Positions 51,496 through 60,700 of a DNA stretch of 64,000 bases are shown here, one piece after another. Within the stretch, counting starts at the first letter, position 1; the number at the start of each line of letters is the position of its first letter. Under the pieces are notes generated by a model. That model was not told the DNA's origin, searched no databases, and saw only the letters and a program-made list of their open reading frames with translations. The position numbers and the translations under genes were made by a program. Source of the stretch: Steinernema hermaphroditum (Eukaryota; Nematoda; Chromadorea; Rhabditida; Steinernematidae); contig CM059622.1 of assembly GCA_030435675.1 (NCBI GenBank), positions 2,542,001-2,606,000 on the forward strand. Reading direction: 5' to 3'.

Positions 51496-54297
51496 TTGGA
51501 CGCAATTGATGACAAGTCGAGTCTCTTACACCTGTCATGTTTTAAACAAGATCGTAGTTGACAACAGTCGTGACAACAACCAGAATTCTCGTTCTCACGT
51601 TCGCTCGTCATGATCATTTATGATGAAGTCCATCACTGTCGATTCTCGATACGTTTTTACTGTGTGTTGTTTTAGCCGATTCTTAGAAATTCTCGGACAT
51701 CTATCACCAACTTGCTTCTTTCATCCTTCATCTCCAGATTATCTCCGCAGCTCGATCTCTGACCACCTCCACGCGTTCTATTTTCGTTTCCTCAATGTCG
51801 GAGAAACCTCATTTCCGGGAAAGCGCTGCCAATTCCATGCAAAACGCAGCCCCCCGAGATCGGGCGACTTGTTTGTGCGTCCCGCGAGAGGCCAACAAAC
51901 GAATTCTCTATTTTCCGAACAGCCAAAGTACATCTTCTTATCTGTTTGTGGGAAAACATTCTCAGTGTGGGCTATAGGAGGAGATGCGCCGAATCGATGT
52001 GCGTGCGCCTGAACTGGTTGGTTCACGGCCGCCGTGTGCATTCCCTAATCCGTCAAATTTGGGGTCCGATTGTGTGCTGCCGTTGCGTTTCCATGGGATG
52101 TGAATGTGCGATTCTGGGGATGAATTTGCAATTCGTGATGAATGGGGAATTTGAATTATTCCTCGTCGTGATGAATGGGAAGCTACCGTACTCCCTTAGG
52201 ATCGTTTGTCGCAAAGTTTTGAACATTCGTAGTCTGTATGGGAGATTTCACGTAATAATTTAAATAAAATCCGAAACACCGATGTCAGAAATGTTAATTT
52301 CACATTTCTGACCATAGAGATATGATCCAGTGATATCGCTAATTTTGGAAAGACACGAAAGACATTCCACCGTAATCCCATCTCTGGTTGTACGTCTTTA
52401 GAGCGATATGTACCAATGACGTAGTGGGGGGGGGGGTTTGATTACGGAATGTTCATGTCCGAAGCAGCTCATATAACAATACTGATGAGTTGATTTCATT
52501 TATGTGACTGGATGACAACTTTTGGCTTTTCAGGGCATCTCTTGAAGCACTTTTCGGGAAACAACATCATTGTAGACCTTAGGGAATTAAAAGTACCGTA
52601 TTTGAGATGATTCAGCACGGCGGACAGTCCTAAAAACAGTGCGTGTAAACAAGGTGCGGTATCGTTGGATTCCGCGAATTTCACCGAGGTGTTGTCGTAG
52701 GCAACGAACTGCTCTTTTGGTTTTTTTTCATATCACCTTTTTGCTATAGTCCTGTTGAACCTGTTCTGTCCATGGTGGTATAGAAGAAGCGGTTCAAAGA
52801 GCAATCGCTCCCGAACCAGATCTCACAGTTTACGCGATGTTCTACGGCTAAATAAAGCGAATTTTCTGAGAAGTGTTGTTCAGAAAATTGCCTCTTGGTA
52901 CGCCAATTCTAATTAATACACGTTTTGTTGTCCAGGCGGTGCTGAAGGGTCCAAAGATCGAGCTGTGGCGATAACGATCGGTTCTTTTCGACGAAGAGGA
53001 AACACCTGTTTTTCATAAACAAGGCAATCTTTGTGCTGCAGAGCCTGCCTTATGTGATGCTTACCTTAGATTCGACCCGAATCATCTTATCTATTGAGTG
53101 CAAAGATCATCTAGACAGAGTTCTGACTTTTTAGGCCACCCTTTGTAGAGATTTTAACACCTAGATTTTATGGGTATAAGTAGCTTGGATAGCTGCTTCA
53201 TGGTCAGTTTGAGTCTCATATAAGCCCCGGCTGCTTCCCAAAAACCTGTTGCCAGTCTGAACTTCCAACCGCACTGTACTAATCCTTAATAATCCGTAAA
53301 GGTTCGCCTCTTCTGAACGTTTGTACTCGGCTGAATCATGACGGTGGCAAAAAAAAACGGAATGGGAATCTGACGATTCGGCTATCATAAAAGACTTTTG
53401 TCCGATTCTTTCGTTACGGTGCTTCCTTTCACGGACAAATGCACACTGGCACGCAATGTTCTTTGCTAAAAGTAGATGAAAACGTTTCAATGCGAAATAT
53501 TTCATCATGTCTCATTTTATCCTTTTTGATATACTTTTCTACACATACTGTTAGAAATCTGCCTCTTTTATCAAATAGACAGAACAGCCAGACTGAGACA
53601 CATTTCAGACATCTGTGTCTTCCTTCCTCCGATCGATGTCTAACGAACTTCGCGGCCAGCACCCTGCAAAAACGCAACTTTTTCGCTTCGCCGATTTGTG
53701 TAAAATTGTGCAATCGGCTCTCCCCTCTTTCCCTCACCTTCTCCGAGCCCCCAGTGTGAAACCCACACCAGTGACAAACACTATTTGATTAGCCCCTCCC
53801 CCTCCCTTTCCCTCCTTGTTGACTCGTTTGTTCTCCTCTCGTTGCGTGCACACTGACAACATCGATTGGGTGGGTTTTCGGCGCGCAGGCCTGATTAACG
53901 TCTCCGGGATGCAAAGTGAGAGAGGCTCGGCCTTGGCCCGGGTCCTAGAGGCGTGCCCATTGCGGACGCCCTCGACGCCGATAGGTGATTCATGCGTGCG
54001 CGGCCTGTAAACCACGTAGCGATCGACGGATTAGTCATCGAAACAACGCCGCCCTGTCCCCTCATAAAGCCTCCGCCGCTACAGGTGGCTCCTAAGACTG
54101 CGCGCCATCCTGCTGTGTTTGCGCTCCGCTGGCTTGTTGATCTTTGGTGGGCGCGCTCAACACTCAAATCGCCCACTAGTCAGTGCATCGTCCTTCCGTG
54201 CATTCGCGCATTCTTCAAGCGAGTCCGCCCTGCTAGCTCTCAAGGCCACCGCGATTTCTCTGCCATTTACCAGTTTCAGAACGCGTACAGTTCTAAA

Positions 54298-54525
54298 ATG
54301 CCGCTTACGTGCACCGACTGCCCCAAAATCTGCTGCTCCGTCATCATTCCTGTAAGTTTCCCCTCAAAACCATAAGAAGCCCGAAACTACCGTAATCTTA
54401 TTCAGCCTGTCGGAGTCTTCTTTGAGAAGGGCTGCAGCATTCACCTTGCAATTAATATTTTACTCACGCTTCTCGGCTACATCCCCGGCCTCATCCACGC
54501 ATGCTTCATCATCGTGAAATATTGA
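54298..54525 (+). CDS. Pmp3/UPF0057 family membrane micropeptide
   Basis: Two exons (54298-54351 and 54406-54525) encode 57 residues. The family comprises very small hydrophobic proteins with two membrane helices, linked in yeast and plants to plasma-membrane potential and salt tolerance. The sequence shows TDCPKICCSVIIP before the intron, PVGVFFEKGC after it, then HLAINILLTLLGYIPGLIHA, the family signature, and CFIIVKY at the end. The N-terminal CPKICC form is typical of nematode members. AATAAA at 54628-54633 lies 7 bp from the end of the convergent GPALPP1 stop codon, so the two 3' ends abut or overlap. Confidence 0.93.
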
Positions 54526-54634
54526 TCTGGATCCGAGGCAGATACCGTAATCACCACGCTTTTAAATAATTGGCTTTTGTGAAACGTTCAGCTGTCAACC
54601 ATTCATTTGTATTCACTCTGTATAAATAATAAAT

Positions 54635-57043
54635 TCAAAGAAATTTTGACGATGATCCCGAAGAGGCAAATCGCGAATCGAGGGAGCCCATGTGCTCGCG
54701 CAGCTTGTTCACGTCGATCTTCTTGCCGCCAGCCATCATCTGAAATGAACAAAAGTGATGAATAAAGGGTAGGACACAATGACCGACACTGTCTAGGAGG
54801 TGCAATTGATACAATGAAATCAGTTCAGACAGAACCGACTGGTTGCAGAGTCTATAAGTATGAAAAATGTGCATTGGTCGAAAAAGAGGAAAACACACCG
54901 AATTTCTAATGTCTGCAGACATGAACGAATGTCTACCGTATGTAATCATCATGTAAACGAGAACATTAGAGAAGACCAGAACCAAATGATCATGTTTCGA
55001 ATTCATCAACTGGACCCTGTACAATCCTGTCAAGTGTGGCGATATACGTGCATGTGTACACAAGAACAAAGACCGGTCCCTCCAAGAAGAAGAGACAATG
55101 TCTGTAAACAAAGAAGTGGTGACCTGCTAGAACAGAACAGGCAGTTAACACTCGGCCACTTTTTAACGACACTTAGACACTCTTGCCTTTTTAGCAAAAA
55201 AAAAAACGACGTCTACAGACATCACGCTAAAATCAATAGACAGCATGCTTCGCAGACAGTGGAACGGTCCTTTCTAAGTCAAAAGTCCCACTTACCGACA
55301 TCTCCTCGTCGCGATTGAACGCCTTGCGTTCCTGTGGCTCCTTGCTCTTCACATCGGCCTCCTTCTTACGCTTTCGCTGGTGCTTGTCCATCAAACTTTC
55401 CGACGAATCCACTTCTTTCGACTGCACTGTCGCCCCGAAGGATTTATCACTGGAAAACGGCAGATAGCTCTTGTTCTTCGTAGGGCACTTCAGCATCCAT
55501 TCTTCGCGTTTCGTGTTGTCCTTTCGCTGCTGCGCCTCTTTGATCTTATACTTGATGAAACGCGACTCGTACGACTCTTCGCCGCCTGCTTGCGGGAGTT
55601 GAGGTCCGTAATTGTCGTCGTCTGAGTCGGCCTGCATTGATGGTGGAAGCGCTGGCCCGAATGAGTCATCATCTTCCTCCTTGACGGCACTCTCATTAAC
55701 CGTGGTAGTTACTTCTGCAGGGAGCGATGGACCGACTTCGGCGTCAGATTCAGTTTCTTCTTTTACTTCGGCTTTCACCGATTTCGAGGTTTCGCGCGAT
55801 GAGTCCTGCTCCAGTTTGATCTTTTTGGTTCGTGGCGAATCGTCCTCTGAACAACACAAAGTAAGATATCTTGATAAGTAAGACAGATCCAGAACCTGCA
55901 GATGTTGGATCAGCGGTGGAACTGTCAGGAAACGTAGCACCAGCTGAGGTTTCTAGAGTATCATAAGTCAGTTTTATTGCAGCAGTACTAAGTTAGCATA
56001 CCATTGGAAAGCAAATGGGGCGGCAAAGTAGGTCCAATCGATGGAGATGAGCTTTCTGAAAACACACATAAGTTAGTGGTCACCAAAAACGTGGAAATAT
56101 CAGACGGTTCATGCAACTAAAACAAGGTTTTTTGGTCATATAGACTATTATTTGTGGGATTCGACCGATTCAGAGAGTTAGATTCACGAGACAGTTAGAC
56201 TCAGGGAGGATGGACTGTTTGAAACGTAACAAACTCACCATGCGAAATCAGATGAGGTGGCAGAGCGGGTCCAATCGATGCAGACGAAGTTTCTGGAAAC
56301 AGATATGTTTATGCAGTAGGAAAACGCAAAATTTTATGATTTGGGCAGTTTAAATAAAAGAGGAGACAGTTTGATTAGACAGAATGGCCTAGACAAGGAT
56401 ATCAGACAGCCACGCAGTCTAGAAAACGAGCTCGTTTCGTCAAGGGTTATCATAACGACTAGTTGTAAAGGAACACTATCTGCAAAATGCGATCAGCTAT
56501 TGGGAGCACAATAATGTAGTCCATTAGCAGTTTGTTTTTGTCTCTAGACTGTAGGAAAACCATAACAAACATGCCTTGAGATGTTAGCTTAGCTGGGGGC
56601 GCAGGCCCAATCAACTCAGATGAGTTTTCTGAAAATCAGCATGTTAGTATGCAAAATTTTAAGGAGTTTCAACGCCAGACAATTATTCGAAACAGAAATG
56701 GCTTCATTTTGTCTACGATATCGCTAGCACTGGTTGTAAAGGGCAGTCTTGAGCTCTGACAACACTTATGGGCATTTTGAGCCACCCAAAAGCTTAATCA
56801 TGCTTATGTTTGACTTGAAAAATAGCCATAGCTCAAAAGTACTGAACAAGACGAACCCTGAGCTGCCAGATGTGGCAGCAAAGTCGGTACGATTGCAGTG
56901 GATGAGACTTCTGAATCTCCAGAAGCCGATGCTGTCGACGACGCCGGACTCTCTAAATAGAACTCGCAGATCATACACAGTTCAAAGTTCCTTCTACGCG
57001 AACCTTTGGGAGCCAAATGAGGCGGTAAAGTTGGCCCAATCAT
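54635..57043 (-). CDS. GPALPP1: GPALPP motif-containing protein 1 (DUF3752)
   Basis: Eight exons (57004-57043, 56857-56952, 56575-56628, 56239-56292, 56002-56055, 55896-55952, 55296-55846, 54635-54739) join in phase to 336 residues; human GPALPP1 has about 340. The N-terminal micro-exons each encode one GPALPP-like motif (IGPTLPPHL, IVPTLLPHL, IGPAPPAKL, IGPALPPHL, IGPTLPPHL); three more (VGPSLP, FGPALPP, YGPQLP) lie in the long exon. The DUF3752 part shows REEWMLKCPT, AFNRDEEM and the C-terminal SLDSRFASSGSSSKFL. The start ATG follows a TATTTCAG at 57052-57059 by eight bases, which looks like a trans-splice acceptor. The exon at 56575 has a GC donor (CAAG-GCATGT). Function in worms is unknown; the family is linked to nuclear/splicing interaction. 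Confidence 0.88.
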
Positions 57044-57051
57044 CTCAATTA

Positions 57052-57059
57052 CTGAAATA
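57052..57059 (-). promoter_or_regulatory. Probable trans-splice acceptor of GPALPP1
   Basis: TATTTCAG on the minus strand lies eight bases before the GPALPP1 ATG, with no coding exon seen between it and the stop of the upstream gene at 57179. A spacing of ~120 bp between an upstream stop and such a site is typical of nematode operons processed by SL2-type trans-splicing. Confidence 0.6.
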
Positions 57060-57178
57060 CGCGAGAATATTATCGAACGGATCAAAAGTGCGATATGGAA
57101 AAGAGGGAAACATCGCATAGAGCATGGTACAAGCACGAAGCCAGCGTTTTATACAGATCGAGATCAACAAAAAAGAAG

Positions 57179-57493
57179 TTATGACTGACTTCGTTCCCCT
57201 TTCCCATCCTCCTCGATCTCCTGTTTCACCTCCTTAGCCGCCGTTTCGGCTGCCCTCGCCCTCATAAGGGCCTCGTACTCTACCCGCAACGCTTGGAGAT
57301 CCTTGGTGTGAAAAACTATGTCCTCTTTGATGGGCGCGACGTGGCCGTCCCGCAGGAGAGTCTTTTCCTTCTCGGGGTCGACTTTGAACACGTCCTCGAA
57401 ACCGGGAGGCAACGACTCGAGGTGTTTCGGCAGCCGCATCGCTTCGAAGAACTTTTGTGAAGGGAGATGCGAATCGTCAGGAGAAGTCAACAT
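57179..57493 (-). CDS. Unrecognised protein, C-terminal exon, upstream gene of operon
   Basis: A frame on the minus strand follows a CTCTTGCAG acceptor and ends at 57179. It encodes about 104 residues: SQKFFEAMRLPKHLESLPPG, a charged middle (DPEKEKTLLRDG), and a helical, acidic tail ending KQEIEEDGKGERSQS. Third positions are C/G-rich as in real exons. The family was not recognised. An upstream exon around 57755-57790 (IPYEEWNRLF, donor GTAAGC) joins it in phase and a further one may lie near 57905-58010, so the 5' structure is unresolved. It lies 136 bp upstream of GPALPP1 on the same strand. Confidence 0.55.
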   Translation of the reverse strand: MLTSPDDSHLPSQKFFEAMRLPKHLESLPPGFEDVFKVDPEKEKTLLRDGHVAPIKEDIVFHTKDLQALRVEYEALMRARAAETAAKEVKQEIEEDGKGERSQS

Positions 57494-57754
57494 CTGCAAG
57501 AGGTAGTCGTGGATTAGATCGAACGATCAGCGCAATAAGCTCGTTGAAATACTCATAAATCTACTAGGAATTGATAGAGAAAATGTGCAGAAAAATGTGA
57601 TAGATTACAGCAGAAAAAGGTGATAAATTAGCCCGATAGTGATTTCCATGAAAAATCCAATAGATACGCAAAGCTGCAAAGATGGAATACCAGTCAGCGA
57701 TTGAAACGGCCACTCACAAAATATACAGGAATATCGATGGCTAAATTAGCTTAC

Positions 57755-58080
57755 GAATAACCGATTCCATTCCTCGTATGGTATTCTATCTCTGTACGCA
57801 TGTGAGATGACAAAGCAAGGCCAAGCAAATTGAAGAAATTTGGGAAATCCGAAGACGAAAAACAGAAACGTGGAACGAACGAACAGTCGATATTTACGGA
57901 TGCCAGTGCTTCCCGCAATTTTCTCTGCCTTCTCTGTCGTAAACGCATCGCGCTGAAATATCTTCGCGCCTCTTCTGCATATCGAGCACGTTTCCCGAGG
58001 AGGCTCTCTGCCAATGCCGAAGCCCTCGAGGCGATCGTAGACTGGCTGCGGATGTACCCCGAGGAGTAGGAGCCCCGCTC
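57755..58080. other. GC-rich open region, exon(s) of uncertain strand
   Basis: Both strands are open here. The minus strand reads AESLLGKRARYAEEARRYFS and QRRQRKLREALAS, plausible as an upstream exon of the 57179 gene. The plus strand reads LKYLRASSAYRARFPRRL, EALEAIVDWLRMYPEE, a stop, and EEIYQIHRFNRNVAKEDTELL. Neither was recognised. I cannot decide which strand is coding. Confidence 0.35.
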
Positions 58081-58178
58081 GGAGGAGATCTACCAGATCC
58101 ACCGTTTCAACCGGAACGTCGCCAAAGAGGACACAGAGCTCCTAGGTAAGCTGGAGCCTCGGCCGAAGCCGCCTACTA

Positions 58179-58488
58179 CAGGGTGTTCAGAAAGTTCTGC
58201 AACACAAAAATGCGATGATTTTTGGAACAAAACGCAGTTTTGTCGGAGAACAAACTATACTACGTTATTCAGCGCGCAAAACTGCACGCATATAGCGTGG
58301 ATATCATCCGAAGTAGCCACAGGCCCTTCAGGCCCTCTTCTCCAAAATGTAATTGCGCAGTTCATACAGTGAATAAGGGGTAAAAAGGACTGGAAAATAT
58401 GAATACACCGTTTAAAGTTCCCAGAGATGTGCATGAAATTGCTAAAATCCAACATTTCGATGCGTCGCAGAACTTTCTGAACACCCTG
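58179..58488. mobile_element. MITE with mariner/Tc1-type ends
   Basis: A 310-bp element with inverted ends CAGGGTGTTCAGAAAGTTCT and AGAACTTTCTGAACACCCTG, flanked by TA at 58177-58178 and 58489-58490. It has no transposase. Its ends start with CAGGGTG like those of the DD37D mariner at 26851 (CAGGGTGG), though the sequences diverge after that. Confidence 0.9.
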
Positions 58489-58744
58489 TACTTCGAGATG
58501 CCGGCCTACATACACATGTGTCCACTCCAAAGTAGCGCACCAAACATACAACTGATTGGAAGGATGTGAAAAACCCCTGGAGTATTACGGTAGCACCGGG
58601 GCATATGCCAATCTGGCCTTCGTAGTTGGACCACCCATGAAGAAAACGCACGACGCAGCGAGCAACGCACGACGCAGGACGCAGCATTCGTGGCCGTAGC
58701 ATTTAACTCCGCTCCAGCGCGACCGTCACAATACATTGCAAATT

Positions 58745-59095
58745 CAGGGCAACTTCATCTTCGCAAATCTGCTGTGATTTGGATAGGCTTTCCGCAGCGC
58801 TCTCAGGGCTCGCACTGTCGACTGCAACAGCCCCTGGTAGGATGACAGGCGTTCAGGATGGAAGACGGGGGATTGAGTTGGTACGTGCAATCTTCTCCTC
58901 GACGACTTCCTCAGTTTGATCCAGAGTGAACACCATGTCCTATGGCCATTGCAAGATCGGCTCTTTTAGAAATTTCGGGCCCGTCCACCACAACGTAGAC
59001 TCCTTCAACTCGGATGCGCTAAGTCCTCGACTAGCGATGTCGGCTGGGTTTTGGTCTGTCGGCACATGTCGACATTCTCACAGAAAGGTTCTGAT
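58745..59095 (-). mobile_element. BEL/Pao LTR retrotransposon fragment
   Basis: The minus strand encodes a piece of a BEL/Pao polyprotein around the RNase H end: [20 protein letters not shown] and [19 protein letters not shown] in one frame, then FHPERLSSYQGLLQSTVRAL in another. These words are diagnostic of the region between RNase H and integrase in that family. A stop follows ILQWP and the frame shifts, so it is dead. No LTR was found. It abuts the 5' flank of family copy 3. Confidence 0.75.
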
Positions 59096-59143
59096 CACAT
59101 TCAGTGAACGTCGGAATCTCCAAACAGCACTAGATTTGCGGGG

Positions 59144-59846
59144 ATGGAGAGCGTGCCAGTGGCGTTTGTTGACCACCTCGCCGAACTGTTGGGGAAAATC
59201 ACGCTCGATAAGTGTGCCAATAGGTTCACAAATGTGGTGTGGGAGCGCACTCTGGAGCTGCACAAAACAAACAGGTGGACGATAGACTTGTACATAAGGA
59301 AAAGCTCGGACGGATGGAATGTATTGTTCCGCTCCTATTTCCCCAATGAACTATGGATGGACGTGCAGTACACGTGGGAGGAGGCACGTCCTTGACCTTC
59401 TAGCTGGTGTCCGGTTCAGTGCTGGTTCAGTGTTCATTGGAGTACTCAACCAGTACTCTCACAATTTCTTTTCGCAACAAGCAACAAATATTCAGCGATT
59501 GACTTTGAAAGAAGTGGATAGATCAGAGGATTATGAACTGCTTGTGAAACTGATCGCTATGGAAAATCTCGAAGAGTGCGAGATACACAACTTCGACAGG
59601 AAATTAAACTTTATCGCAGTAGAGGCCTGCGTGGTGAAATGGAAAGCCAACGAGCAGTTTAGATTTTATCTGACTTCATCCGGCGCCTACAGTAAACAAG
59701 AAATCGAGCCGCTGTTCAGAGAGGCTGATGAAGACGGCTTCTACGCCCTCATCGTGGAAGGTCGCACGTCTCGTTATGCCGGACTGCGACTCGGGCAACG
59801 GCGGAAGGAGCGCTACACGTCTTGCGGATCGTGGCTATTCGAGTGA
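59144..59846 (+). pseudogene. Unknown multicopy family, copy 3 (internal deletion)
   Basis: Starts MESVPVAFVDHLAELLGK like copy 2 and ends with the same C-terminal region, but lacks 188 bp equivalent to 32645-32832 of copy 2. The junction is GCACGT-CCTTGAC, and CGT is present at both ends of the missing piece, as expected for a microhomology deletion. Since 188 is not a multiple of three the frame shifts and a stop (TGA at 59393) follows. A short insertion (GTTCAGTGCTGGTTCAGT) lies just after. It shares the 3' flank GGACGTCCGAAGCGCAGATA with the other copies. Confidence 0.85.
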
Positions 59847-60700
59847 AGGACGTCCGAAGCGCAGATACGATAAACATGATAAATCTGCCCCCTTTCTTTG
59901 GATGTTCGGCGCTACTTTGCTGCCTAATAAATTGTAAAGCTGTACGGGTAGTTCTAGTCCATACGTGCATATACATGCTGTTGTGAGGTAGCGTTCAAAC
60001 TCATCGCCCGTCGGCCGTCGCTCGTCGCCGGCGACGGGCCGCTATTGTAATCGAAAATTTGATTTCAATCTAATTTTTTTATTTTTTTCAATCTAATTTC
60101 AATTTTAATTCTTACGACTTACAAAAACGAAAATTTTACTTACGCACATCGCTGGTGCAGACTGCTGCGGCCGTTTGTCCACACTTTAGACGAGTGGTCT
60201 ACAAAGACCACAGGATTTTCACAAAATTCAAAGGAGAAATTTAGGAAAGTGCAAATAATTCACTTGGTTTTACGGACAGAAGACTCAATATCAAGTTCTC
60301 ACTCCAAATGTAAAAATAATAGTACCACCCTTCCACGTCTCCCTACACTTCATTTCTTGTGTTAGAAGGGCCTTCGAGCAGTCGATCTTCTGAAGCGTTG
60401 CAGCAGCGATATGGTGTCGGAGACCAGTCTGTGCCTCCGAAGATCGTCGCTTACGGAGCGCAGCAACGCGGAAGGCATGCCTCGGGCAACAGAAGTGCGA
60501 GTAAAACTTCAAAGATCGGCGACGCTCGTCTTCCCAAACCGCGGGACTCTGCGTCGACCATGGCTGATCAGGAATCTGCCTAACCTGATACATCAAACTC
60601 ACAAGCCCTTCCCCCACTAAACAACAAACAAAGAATCGAAAAACCAATGGAACAACGACTATATACATAAAAAGCGATATCATGGAACAATTATGGACAT
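59847..60700. other. Intergenic between family copy 3 and SRPK gene
   Basis: Contains a 14-bp palindrome CGTCGCCGGCGACG near 60027, a T-rich stretch at 60060-60120, and repeat piece R copy 2 (60380-60455). On the minus strand around 60400-60520 a protein-like segment (LRKRRSSEAQTGL, HIAAATLQKIDCS) is open. No gene can be supported. Confidence 0.45.
60380..60455. repeat. Conserved repeat piece R, copy 2
   Basis: Matches 24721-24800 in the same orientation. Outer stem CGATCTTC/GAAGATCG and inner hairpin CGTTG/CAGCG keep pairing despite base changes relative to copy 1. The minus strand also reads as an open protein-like segment here. Confidence 0.6.

Larger units (their letters stand above)
49894..54297. 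other. Intergenic 4.4 kb with repeat H and FB-like insertion
   Basis: No gene supported outside the repeats. A frame at 50131-50391 has a basic N-terminal stretch (KKLIDDYQKKRHEWN) but no family or splice context. A G-run lies at 52425. Between 51500 and 54290 there are only short random frames; the GC-rich stretch 53880-54250 just upstream of the Pmp3-like gene may be its promoter region. Confidence 0.45.

Noticed and set aside
59389..59420. The 188-bp gap in family copy 3 as a spliced-out intron (retrogene)
   Set aside because: None of the four possible boundary placements gives GT...AG; microhomology deletion fits better.
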